Part shown: piece after piece, positions 1 to 6,579 of the stretch
Position numbering within the stretch: the first letter of the stretch is position 1
How the letters are laid out: each line of letters opens with the position of its first letter
Assembly: GCA_937886455.1 (NCBI GenBank)
Contig: CALGCU010000064.1
Coordinates: 1-10,550 of the forward strand
Source: an uncultured Bacteroidales bacterium
Lineage (GTDB): Bacteria > Bacteroidota > Bacteroidia > Bacteroidales > Paludibacteraceae
Reading direction: 5' to 3'
Length of the DNA stretch: 10,550 bases
Position numbers and translations under genes: made by a program
Notes under the pieces: generated by a model
What the model saw: only the letters and a program-made list of their open reading frames with translations
Database searches by the model: none
What the model was told of the DNA's origin: nothing

Positions 1-1
1 A

Positions 2-478
2 CCTCCACATACAGTACAATCGGGTGAAACATTATATAAAATTGCCCAAACGCACAACATACCAGTAGATAGCCTTATGCGATGGAATAATATCGACAAA
101 GATGGGGTAATTTTTCCTGGACAAAAATTAAATTTATCCTCACCAAATGATATTAGTTATAGCAGAAATATAAGTGATTCAGATATTGAACGTACAAATT
201 ACATAAATGAAACTAACAATTATGTAATTAAAAAAGGTGATAATTTAAGCATAGTTGCTGACAAATATAATGTTTCGGTTAATTATTTATCTTATATAAA
301 CAACATCGATGAAGGTGCCATTTTACCATTAGGAAAAGAATTAAAAATTCCACCAACCAGAAATGTAAAAAATATTAGATCGCTTAATGATGTAGCTAAA
401 GCTTTGGGCGTTTCACCAGAATTTATCAAAAACTTAAAAATGCTTCTCGAAACACCAATATTCAAGTCGAAATTATAG
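2..478 (+). CDS. LysM peptidoglycan-binding protein, 3' fragment
   Basis: The reading frame is open from the window edge, so the N-terminus is missing; the first in-frame ATG (77) lies inside a LysM domain and is not the start. Two LysM domains are visible in 158 residues. The first, residues ~3-45, runs from HTVQSGETLYKIA to PGQKLNL. The second, ~77-121, runs from YVIKKGDNLSIVA to LGKELKIP. A Ser/Asn/Asp-rich linker lies between them. LysM domains bind N-acetylglucosamine-containing glycans, so an envelope or cell-wall-lytic role is likely. After LysM2 comes LNDVAKALGVSPEFIKNLKML, which looks like the start of a further helical or catalytic domain, but the frame stops 11 residues later. I think the gene is truncated here. 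Base composition is unlike the rest: a hand count gives 27 G+C in 120 bases at 121-240, against 30 in 60 at 1921-1980. An AT-only hairpin (470-486) overlaps the stop and is followed by Ts; it could be a weak terminator. A phage or mobile origin is possible but unproven. Confidence 0.8.
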   Translation, partial: PPHTVQSGETLYKIAQTHNIPVDSLMRWNNIDKDGVIFPGQKLNLSSPNDISYSRNISDSDIERTNYINETNNYVIKKGDNLSIVADKYNVSVNYLSYINNIDEGAILPLGKELKIPPTRNVKNIRSLNDVAKALGVSPEFIKNLKMLLETPIFKSKL

Positions 479-489
479 AATAATTTTTG

Positions 490-669
490 TCACTGATTGT
501 AGTATCTCCTATTACTTCCCATATTTCCCTCATTAAGCAAATAGAATCCATGCAGAGATGTAGTTTCAGTAGGAGCCACCACTTGCGGTGTACCACCATT
601 TCCCCCATTCGGTTCTTCACAAGCATTTAGTAAAAGCAAAGCAGCAAAGATGTAGTGTAGTTTTTTCAT
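490..669 (-). pseudogene. BtuG-like surface lipoprotein (DUF5074/YncE-type propeller), truncated 59-codon remnant
   Basis: The ATG at 669-667 overlaps the receptor stop codon as TAATG, so the two genes are translationally coupled. The 59 residues begin with a lipoprotein signal peptide, MKKLHYIFAALLLLNAC, with lipobox LLNAC and Cys17. A Gly/Asn/Pro-rich linker follows, and then GFYLLNEGNMGSN. That motif is the typical opening of the beta-propeller lipoproteins encoded beside BtuB-type receptors in Bacteroidales. BtuG of Bacteroides thetaiotaomicron belongs to this class: it binds cobalamin at the cell surface and sits on BtuB. Family members are several hundred residues long. Here similarity ends at residue 53, six unrelated residues follow, and TGA comes at 492-490. 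No downstream frame toward position 1 resumes the family pattern. It is therefore a 5' remnant, cut by a rearrangement or an assembly join. The family call rests on the short motif plus the riboswitch and receptor context. Confidence 0.72.
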
Positions 670-2732
670 TAGAACATTATTTTAACAATTCCTTTATAGT
701 TGATTCCCGGCATGGGATAATTTTGTATCACCTCATATTGTTGATTCAGCAGATTATTAACCTCAGCCGCTATACGCAGAGTCCATTTCTTAAATTCAAA
801 TTCCTTTGCAAGGTTAATATCATGCGTGTGCCATGGTTTTTCATAATTTGCCGGTATGTTAGCCGAATTATGATAACGTTCACCCACATACGAAAAACTA
901 TAATTCAGTCCCCATGTTTTGTATGTCAGTTGTGCTGTAGCCGATCCACTGTGCCATGGTATATATGCAATTTGTTTCTTATACGTTCCATATATAGGAT
1001 CATTGTCCGTCGGGTCGCTCATATCATGCGCCTGTTGATATGTATAATTTAAACCTATATTCAAGAATACATCATAGGGGAATCTCATTTGCGTTCCGAA
1101 TGACACATCACATCCCATAATTTCCACATATCCGATGTTCATCATCATCCATCTATACTGTCCATTTCCTTTGGGCACAGCTATGATTTTATTGTTCACC
1201 TGATTAAAATAAGCATCCGTTTTGAGGCTCACATGTCTGAAGAATCCGGAGTACCAGTATTTATCGTAATGCACACCCACATCATATTGCGTAGTCATTT
1301 CCGGTTTCAGTGACACATTTCCAATATCCGTATAGTAAAGATCATTAAAGGTCGGCATTCTAAAAGCCTGTTTATAAAACGCCACCACATCCAATCCTTT
1401 TATTACTTCATAATTCAAGAAGCAAGCAGGCGTTAGTTTCCACTCATTTCTTGTGTTCTGTTTATTATTTCCCTGTGTATGTATATTGTCATATATATAT
1501 GTAGCCAACACATTTGCTTGCGCTCTTATCTTCCAAATTTTTACAGCCGTTGCCGCTGCCATCCACAATGAGTGTCTATCCGGATTGACAAAGTTGTGCA
1601 TATTCGATTGTAGCGTATTCCATTGATAGTCCACCGACAAAGACACATCACACTGAGGCAATATGCTATACTTATTCACCATTGAGAGATAGACTTCCTG
1701 TTGTAAGAAAGAATTATCAATAAACATCAATGTAGTGTCTGGGTTCAAGTATCTCATATAGTCATTTGCATATTTTACATTCAGCATAAAGTCATAGTCT
1801 TTGACCCATTCTTTTTGGAAAGAAGCCTGTACAAAGGCGTTTCTATCCCACTGTCTTTGTGCATTAGTCCATACATTATTGATGATTGCTCCCGGTATGC
1901 CCCGTTCAGAATCATAGAAATAAGCCTTCAGGTGCCACTTGCCATTCGGCATATATCCAAAGAATCCGCCTTCCAGTCTCAGCGCATTCACATCCCCATT
2001 CTGTCTTACCGCAGTAGTATCCCAAGCCACATGTCCATTGGGCAATACTTTTCTATAACGGAACCTATATTTCCCTGTCGCGTACATATATTCAGCACTC
2101 AAAGAAGAAGAGATATTATCTGTGATTTTATGTTCCCACAAGAAAGACGGATTAGCCAGTCCGAAGGAGCCTGCTCGCATAGTGAGATGGATGTTATACG
2201 GTTTATTCTCGTTGAACTTAGGTCGTTTTGTTTTTAGGTATATTGTTCCAGAAGAGCCATAATCTTTTGCTGCTTGGAAAATGTCGCTTTTCTGTCCATT
2301 ATACAGCGTTACTTCCTCTATATTATCCAGAGAGAATTTACCCAGATCGATTTGTCCGTTTTGTGCATTGCCTAACTGGATACCATCATAGAACACGCCC
2401 ATGTGATGAGTTCCCATACTACGCACATCCACAGTTTTTATTCCCCCTACCCCTCCATAATCTTTAAGTTGGATACCAGCAAAATAGCGTACAGCGTCCG
2501 CCACAGAGTAGGATGTTAGTGCTTGGAGTCGTTTTCCTGTCAATCTTTGAGGAGGTAAAACATAGGTTTTTTTTGCATTTGCCACTACAGCAACTTCTTG
2601 TATATGTTGCATGCTATCCAGGCATGTTTGTCCCATAGGGCTCACAATTACTTGTCCCCATGCACTCCACCCAGACCAACAAACAAGGTGGGCTATCAGC
2701 CATTGTCTTTTTAATTTGCTTAAATTTATCAT
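669..2732 (-). CDS. btuB: BtuB-like TonB-dependent outer-membrane cobalamin receptor
   Basis: This 687-residue protein is an outer-membrane beta-barrel receptor that imports a ligand using energy from TonB. The ligand is inferred to be vitamin B12 from the cobalamin riboswitch in its leader and the BtuG-like gene after it. In order: a signal peptide (~1-26, cleavage near WSAWG-Q); a TonB box IQEVAVVA (44-51); a plug domain (~60-160) with SVADAVRYFAGIQLKDYG, a VRSMG motif and FYDGIQLGN; then a 22-strand-type barrel. The barrel includes the conserved FRMPTFNDLYY...LKPE segment and ends in Phe (GIVKIMF), as outer-membrane barrels do. There is no N-terminal carboxypeptidase-like or STN extension, so it is not SusC-like. 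I chose the ATG at 2732-2730: an AAAGG lies 11 nt upstream and the signal peptide begins there. An in-frame GTG at 2762 would add ten residues but lies in the leader hairpin. The stop overlaps the next ATG by one base. Confidence 0.9.
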   Translation of the reverse strand: MINLSKLKRQWLIAHLVCWSGWSAWGQVIVSPMGQTCLDSMQHIQEVAVVANAKKTYVLPPQRLTGKRLQALTSYSVADAVRYFAGIQLKDYGGVGGIKTVDVRSMGTHHMGVFYDGIQLGNAQNGQIDLGKFSLDNIEEVTLYNGQKSDIFQAAKDYGSSGTIYLKTKRPKFNENKPYNIHLTMRAGSFGLANPSFLWEHKITDNISSSLSAEYMYATGKYRFRYRKVLPNGHVAWDTTAVRQNGDVNALRLEGGFFGYMPNGKWHLKAYFYDSERGIPGAIINNVWTNAQRQWDRNAFVQASFQKEWVKDYDFMLNVKYANDYMRYLNPDTTLMFIDNSFLQQEVYLSMVNKYSILPQCDVSLSVDYQWNTLQSNMHNFVNPDRHSLWMAAATAVKIWKIRAQANVLATYIYDNIHTQGNNKQNTRNEWKLTPACFLNYEVIKGLDVVAFYKQAFRMPTFNDLYYTDIGNVSLKPEMTTQYDVGVHYDKYWYSGFFRHVSLKTDAYFNQVNNKIIAVPKGNGQYRWMMMNIGYVEIMGCDVSFGTQMRFPYDVFLNIGLNYTYQQAHDMSDPTDNDPIYGTYKKQIAYIPWHSGSATAQLTYKTWGLNYSFSYVGERYHNSANIPANYEKPWHTHDINLAKEFEFKKWTLRIAAEVNNLLNQQYEVIQNYPMPGINYKGIVKIMF

Positions 2733-2735
2733 ACC

Positions 2736-2769
2736 ATAGTGTGCCTTTATCCGCGAGGTCACACGCTAT
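2736..2769 (-). promoter_or_regulatory. Leader hairpin presenting the btuB ribosome-binding site
   Basis: In the btuB leader, ATA-gc-GTGTG (2769-2760) can pair with CACACTAT (2743-2736): eight pairs with a two-base bulge. The 16-nt loop carries AAAGG (2748-2744) at its 3' side, the best Shine-Dalgarno-like match before the ATG at 2732. This could be part of the riboswitch expression platform, acting on translation initiation. The pairing is seen in the sequence; the regulatory role is inferred. Confidence 0.4.
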
Positions 2770-2800
2770 AGGAAAAACTCATGTTTTTCTTTACAGGAGT

Positions 2801-2974
2801 AATTTGGCAGGTCTTCTGACTTATTTCATACCTTCTTCCACCTTCCCGTTTCTTGAACAGTGGTATGTTGGATTTGAAGAAGTTTTTCACGAAACTCACA
2901 GCAGCGGGTCTGTTCAGGACTTTCACCTGATTCCCTATTCTTTTCACACTCCGAAGGAGTGGAAACACCAAACT
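2801..2974 (-). ncRNA. Cobalamin (B12) riboswitch
   Basis: This is a class I-type cobalamin aptamer in the 5' leader of btuB; bound B12 normally represses the gene. Reading the minus strand, P1 is AGTTTGG (2974-2968) paired with CCAAATT (2807-2801). An arm CACTCC-TTC-GGAGTG lies at 2961-2947. The conserved core GGGAATCAGGTGAAAGTCC and ACAGACCCGCTGCTGTGA spans about 2934-2898. A CATACCACTG segment follows and can pair with GGTATG. The B12 box is GTCAGAAGACCTGCC, ending at 2806. Between the aptamer and btuB lies a perfect GAAAAAC-ATGA-GTTTTTC hairpin (2789-2772) and then the RBS hairpin. No U-run follows either hairpin, so control of translation is more likely than termination. The aptamer begins only ~15 nt after the predicted -7 box. 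Confidence 0.93.
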
Positions 2975-2988
2975 CTCAAATACGAGTA

Positions 2989-3019
2989 CAAAGGTATAAG
3001 TTTCCGTTCAATCTCACAA
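2989..3019 (-). promoter_or_regulatory. Bacteroidota-type promoter of the riboswitch-btuB transcript
   Basis: On the minus strand, TACCTTTG (2996-2989) matches the Bacteroidota -7 consensus TAnnTTTG. A TTG (3019-3017) lies exactly 20 bp upstream, the usual spacing to the -33 box. Transcription would start near 2981-2984, just before riboswitch P1 at 2974, which supports both calls. Promoter activity is inferred. Confidence 0.75.
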
Positions 3020-3031
3020 GCGATTGAGATT
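3010..3031. repeat. Inverted repeat around the -33 box, possible operator
   Basis: AATCTCA (3010-3016) and TGAGATT (3025-3031) form a perfect 7-bp inverted repeat separated by 8 bp. The -33 TTG of the btuB promoter (3019-3017) falls in the spacer. This geometry would suit a dimeric repressor or activator site, but one copy is weak evidence and it may be chance. Confidence 0.35.
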
Positions 3032-3145
3032 ATCCTTATCAATTTTGCTGAGCACGTACGTATTTTGCGAAGATTTATCATTCCGGACTAAACGCACGGA
3101 GTGGTCACCTGAGTAATAACTGCCGTACATGCCGATTTCACTTAA

Positions 3146-3245
3146 ATTCCTATTTCATTCCTATCTAATGGTCCCGAGATGGTCCCGAGGTGGTCGCGGG
3201 AATGCTAAGTGTGAGAAAGCAGTGTGGCAGGTGTGATAAAAGCAG
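3146..3245. repeat. Intergenic array with 11-bp period
   Basis: Starting one base after the DUF1460 stop and running ~100 bp toward the btuB promoter, the sequence repeats in an 11-bp register. Consecutive units on the plus strand are ATTCCTATTTC, ATTCCTATCTA (3146, 3157), then ATGGTCCCGAG twice and GTGGTCGCGGG (3168, 3179, 3190). Farther on, GTGTGAGAAAGCAG (3209) recurs as GTGTGATAAAAGCAG (3231), an offset of 22 bp or two units. So three different repeat families share one phase. The period is not a multiple of three, so it is not a coding repeat. It contains no good terminator hairpin: only a 5-bp TCCCG/CGGGA pairing at 3183-3201. Its function is unknown. Confidence 0.75.
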
Positions 3246-3246
3246 A

Positions 3247-4068
3247 TTATCGCAAGCGTATTATTCTATAACCTTGATAGCGGTTTACTTGTTGCATGTA
3301 CTCCCGGAGTGATTGAGAAGAGAGGAGTACTTTTTTATGCACAGAGGAAGCATGCAAGAGATGAAATTCATTGCCTTGTTTTGAGATTATTCCCACATGC
3401 CACACATCAATGCCCTTTCCGTCTGCACAAAAGGCAATTATATCTCCGTCATTTAGGAGAGAAGACAATGAGTCTTTGGACAAGTAGCAATAATCTTGTT
3501 CCGACAAATTTTTCTCCATGTGGAGTAGTTGGTGCATCGTAACAGGATTGACATTCTCCCCTTGTTTCTTTTTCATTCCTTCTGTCAGCAGATTAAAGAA
3601 GATTTTTTGCTTTTGTCCACCCCACTCACAAGTTTTTTCCTCTACGTATCCATTTGTTTCCGCTTGTTTTATCCATTCACTAAGATAGTGTAAGCGCGAG
3701 GCATATCCATCACGTTGACCATTTCGATAGCGGAGTTGTTGTAGCAAGACGATATAATCACTCCAGTTTTGATTTTGTGATTTCATCAGTAGGGTGAGTG
3801 CCAAAGCATGTTCTACAAAAGTGACACAATCCAGTTGTCGCATATTCACCACCAAGTGTTCATTTGCTTCCTCATCCAAGACCCCTGCTACGTATGGGGT
3901 GTTGAGAAAAAACATGCCCGTTTCAGATAAGGAGGGAGTATGTCCGAGTTTGCTCACATAGTGTTTGTAATTCACAAATAAGACAGAGTCTGCCTCTTGG
4001 TATTTTATTTCAGCATAGGGAGTCATTGCAATTCCCCACGCGCAAATCAAGAACCATAGTTTTTTCAT
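3247..4068 (-). CDS. DUF1460 secreted NlpC/P60-like amidase (putative N-acetylmuramoyl-L-alanine amidase)
   Basis: A 273-residue protein with a signal peptide (~1-19, cleavage near TPYA-E), so it acts in the periplasm or outside the cell. It matches DUF1460, a papain-like NlpC/P60-related family annotated as N-acetylmuramoyl-L-alanine amidase-like and common in Bacteroidales. The nucleophile is Cys81 in VNMRQLDCVTFVEH. The catalytic histidine is His224 in DVWHVGII, and a further histidine in HLLHASS (His239) may support it. The length is normal for the family and no active-site residue is missing. The expected substrate is a muropeptide or peptidoglycan stem, though none has been shown for this protein. 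The ATG overlaps the stop of the upstream gene as ATGA (4068-4065), so it is the last gene of a three-gene operon and translationally coupled. No intrinsic terminator is visible after it; an 11-bp-phased array follows. Confidence 0.88.
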   Translation of the reverse strand: MKKLWFLICAWGIAMTPYAEIKYQEADSVLFVNYKHYVSKLGHTPSLSETGMFFLNTPYVAGVLDEEANEHLVVNMRQLDCVTFVEHALALTLLMKSQNQNWSDYIVLLQQLRYRNGQRDGYASRLHYLSEWIKQAETNGYVEEKTCEWGGQKQKIFFNLLTEGMKKKQGENVNPVTMHQLLHMEKNLSEQDYCYLSKDSLSSLLNDGDIIAFCADGKGIDVWHVGIISKQGNEFHLLHASSVHKKVLLSSQSLREYMQQVNRYQGYRIIRLR

Positions 4069-5111
4069 TTCGTCACCTCCAAATCCAGATATATAGGCAG
4101 ATGGTCGCTGAAACCACCCCAGTACCTCATTCCATTATACGTTCTCCAAGGACGTTTTTGCAATTGTTTTTCGTCATTTATCAATAAGAAATCTTCCCTA
4201 AACACATTCGCTTTCATCTGCGCCACTTTCAGTCCGTTCTTTCCATTGAGTAAAGCTCCCGATACCACCATTTGGTCAAAACAGTTCCATTGTCCTTGGT
4301 AATAGTGTGTAGTCATATCTTCATTCGTCTGATTTCTCATCAAGTTATACAAGATATTGTTTTGTAGCAGAGAGTCAATAGGTTGTGCCGATAGTGTTTG
4401 TGCCATGCATTTATCAGCCGGTTCGTCGTTAAAATCGCCCATAATGAGTATTAGGGCGTTTTTATTTTCAGTAGTAATACTATCCACTTTTTGCCTTAAC
4501 ATACCTGCAGCCTCCACCCGCAAATGTTGTGTTTCATATACTCCCGACCATCTTGAAGGAAAATGGCACATAAATACGTGCAGGGTATCACTCTTTGCCA
4601 CCACACCTTTCGCATACAAAATATCGCGAGTGACAAAGGGTTTTTCCGCCATATCTCCCACCTTCACCGCTTCAGAGGAAAGCAAAGTAAATGTATGTTT
4701 ATCATACAACAGAGCCACATCAATTCCTCGTTGGTCGGGCGAATCATAGTGTATTATTTCGTATCCATAAGCATGTAGTCCACCCTTTGAGCAGAGGTGG
4801 CTCAAGCAAGTACGATTTTCCACCTCACAGAGTCCTACCAGCATGGGGGTGTTCCACCCACCTATTGCCGCTATTACTTTGCTTATTGCGACCAGTTTAT
4901 GTTGGTAGCGTTTGTATGTCCATCCCCTCATAGAATTAGGCAGGAAGGCTTCGTCATTAACGAGGCTGTCATTCCAACAGTCAAAAAGATTTTCCACATT
5001 GTAGGATATTACTCGAAAAGAGTTCTGCGCTCTTACAGCGCCTGACATGAAGATGCATGCGCACAGAAGGCAGAGAGCCAGAATGGCATTATTATTCCTG
5101 CGTCTCAACAT
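4065..5111 (-). CDS. Secreted endonuclease/exonuclease/phosphatase (EEP) superfamily enzyme
   Basis: A 348-residue exported metal-dependent phosphodiesterase or phosphatase-fold protein. Numbering from the chosen start, the signal peptide is ~1-29 (MLRRRNNN, hydrophobic core, VRAQ). The EEP motifs then occur in order: ISYNVENLFD with Asn38; GLCEVEN with metal ligand Glu96; MCHFPSRWSG with His183; IMGDFNDEP with Asp226 and Asn228; CFDQMVVS with Asp279; and GFSDHLPI with Asp336-His337. The set is complete, so it should be active. Homologues include DNases, sphingomyelinases and inositol phosphatases, and the sequence alone does not choose among them. I start it at ATG 5111 (ATG 5117, two codons earlier, is equally possible) because the signal peptide begins there. 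The longer open frame to 5261 only shadows the upstream gene. It overlaps that gene by 20 nt and the next by 4 nt, so the three are one operon of exported proteins. Confidence 0.88.
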   Translation of the reverse strand: MLRRRNNNAILALCLLCACIFMSGAVRAQNSFRVISYNVENLFDCWNDSLVNDEAFLPNSMRGWTYKRYQHKLVAISKVIAAIGGWNTPMLVGLCEVENRTCLSHLCSKGGLHAYGYEIIHYDSPDQRGIDVALLYDKHTFTLLSSEAVKVGDMAEKPFVTRDILYAKGVVAKSDTLHVFMCHFPSRWSGVYETQHLRVEAAGMLRQKVDSITTENKNALILIMGDFNDEPADKCMAQTLSAQPIDSLLQNNILYNLMRNQTNEDMTTHYYQGQWNCFDQMVVSGALLNGKNGLKVAQMKANVFREDFLLINDEKQLQKRPWRTYNGMRYWGGFSDHLPIYLDLEVTK

Positions 5112-6561
5112 ATTCATAGGCTCCCAAATCAGGTTTTCCATCCGCCATGCGGTTATTACCCAATCTGTCGAGTGGATATTGTTCAGCAATAGTTTTATCC
5201 GCCACATCACGTGCCAGCGACAAAGAGTCGAGGGTAAAATCATAGTATTCTTCCCCTTCATAACTTATTTGCTTAAACAAAGTGCTATCCACTTTCTCGC
5301 CGATGTAGTCGTCCATAGTCAGATATTTAATTTGGTTGAATTGAGGTCCTTTCAGCGAATCAGCTTGTATCATATTATGTGCAAACACTCCGTTATATTG
5401 CATTTCAAACGGAGTATAAAGTCCGAACTCATTGCTCCGTGTACCCGCAATGATACAGTTGTAGAAGGTAGATTTCATGGGTGCAGTTTTTCCCACATCA
5501 TCGAGGCACACCGACACTTGGTCTTGTCGTTTAGCAGAATGAATAGCGATGGTGGTTCTGGAAAAATAATTGGCGATGGTATTATGTATGAAGGAGTGTG
5601 TTCCACCAGCCATGTACACACAATAGCCTGCGCAGTTAGAAATTTCAGTATTCACAGAAGTTACATCCGCATTTTCAGCAGCCAATCCATAGCGACTAAA
5701 ATTGTGTATTCTACAATTTTCAAGCCATAGTGTTGGTTGTGTTTGCAGTGTTCCAACAATCATTATTCCATCCACTCCACTATTTACCTCCACATTTTTA
5801 AACACATGATTACCATTCGGGTTTAGCAGCCAAACCCCACCCCATTGTCCATCCACAAAGTCATAAGATATATTCACAAAAATATCATCCATCCGATCAC
5901 CTCTCATGCAGATTGGTTGTTGTTGCGTTCCGTTGGCTTTGAGGTGTCCAGCCACGAGTAGTCTTGCATCTCTATGATAGTAAAAGCGACAACCCGGATT
6001 GAGTGTAAGCGTTACTGCCGAGTCCACTATCATATCCCCATAGACGAGGTAGGGTAATGTCCCCATCAGGGTTGTATCCACCTTAAAAGTCCTATCACGG
6101 AACACCTCCATATCTTGTCCATAAGCCTCTAAGCGTACCGTTTGTTTCTTACCATTATATGCGAATACAATTTGATCTTCCACCAATACCGGGTTTGCTT
6201 GATTCAGCGGATCGATAGTGACCTCCACAAAAATAAACAAACTATCCTTTGGCGGTAATTCCACCCCAGTGACCTGATGTGCGGCATTACTCATTCCGTC
6301 AATATTCAGACGATAGTAAGACGAATTGCCTCCAGCAAGGCGAATATAATCTAAATAAATGGCCTTCTTATTCAGATTTCTCACTCTCACTTGCGCCGTA
6401 GCACTGCCAATAGATGTAAACACCGTGTCAAACCTTACTGTGTCAACCGAGAAAGACAATTCCAAAGCAGGATCATCAGAATACACCTCCTGACATGCCG
6501 TCATGGCACAACATCCTGCCAATAGAACAATAAAGAAAAAATATATACTATTGTTTTTCAT
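5092..6561 (-). CDS. Right-handed parallel beta-helix lipoprotein
   Basis: A 489-residue exported lipoprotein. Two lipoboxes are possible: LLAGC (Cys17) and MTAC (Cys23). The residues after Cys23, QEVYSDD, are acidic and resemble the export signals that send Bacteroidota lipoproteins to the cell surface. Residues ~35-150 look like an Ig-like beta-sandwich (LSFSVDTVRFDTVFTSIG opening, RLEAYGQD close). Residues ~165-400 look like a right-handed beta-helix, with turns such as LLVAGHLKANGTQQQPI, GGVWLL, HVFKNVEVNSGVDGI and LWLENCRIHNFSRYGLAAEN. The end, PDLGAYEYVE, is the usual closing motif of these proteins. Beta-helix folds include polysaccharide lyases and adhesins; I see no catalytic residues that identify a substrate. 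It is the first gene of the three-gene operon, behind a strong promoter with a leader of only about 10 nt. The ATG is set by the signal peptide. Confidence 0.85.
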   Translation of the reverse strand: MKNNSIYFFFIVLLAGCCAMTACQEVYSDDPALELSFSVDTVRFDTVFTSIGSATAQVRVRNLNKKAIYLDYIRLAGGNSSYYRLNIDGMSNAAHQVTGVELPPKDSLFIFVEVTIDPLNQANPVLVEDQIVFAYNGKKQTVRLEAYGQDMEVFRDRTFKVDTTLMGTLPYLVYGDMIVDSAVTLTLNPGCRFYYHRDARLLVAGHLKANGTQQQPICMRGDRMDDIFVNISYDFVDGQWGGVWLLNPNGNHVFKNVEVNSGVDGIMIVGTLQTQPTLWLENCRIHNFSRYGLAAENADVTSVNTEISNCAGYCVYMAGGTHSFIHNTIANYFSRTTIAIHSAKRQDQVSVCLDDVGKTAPMKSTFYNCIIAGTRSNEFGLYTPFEMQYNGVFAHNMIQADSLKGPQFNQIKYLTMDDYIGEKVDSTLFKQISYEGEEYYDFTLDSLSLARDVADKTIAEQYPLDRLGNNRMADGKPDLGAYEYVETQE

Positions 6562-6579
6562 TGCGTCATCTTAACCCTG

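Noticed and set aside
430..515. Insertion sequence end or attachment site at the gene junction
   Set aside because: There are no terminal inverted repeats, no duplicated target and no integrase or tRNA in the window; only a 7-bp AT-only hairpin at 470-486.
588..1052. 154-codon plus-strand open frame
   Set aside because: It is antisense to the btuB C-terminus and the lipoprotein remnant, with low-complexity hydrophobic sequence and no family match.
2759..2971. 70-codon minus-strand open frame between the btuB start and 2971
   Set aside because: It lies inside the cobalamin aptamer and translates conserved riboswitch structure; there is no protein family or RBS.
3183..3201. Possible terminator hairpin TCCCG/CGGGA after the DUF1460 gene
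   Set aside because: It has a five-base stem and no T-run on either strand; the sequence is better explained by the 11-bp array.
3146..3245. CRISPR array
   Set aside because: The repeats are 11 bp and back-to-back without spacers, and no cas gene is present.
5112..5261. Extended N-terminus of the EEP protein (50 extra codons)
   Set aside because: Those residues shadow the end of the beta-helix gene and would put the signal peptide internally; a start at 5111 or 5117 fits.
5047..5730. 227-codon plus-strand open frame
   Set aside because: It is antisense to the beta-helix and EEP genes, has no recognisable domain and disappears once those well-supported genes are accepted.
6558..6569. Three-codon upstream ORF (ATG ACG CAA TGA) overlapping the beta-helix start
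   Set aside because: It is so short that chance is the simplest explanation, and the leader is probably too short to initiate there.
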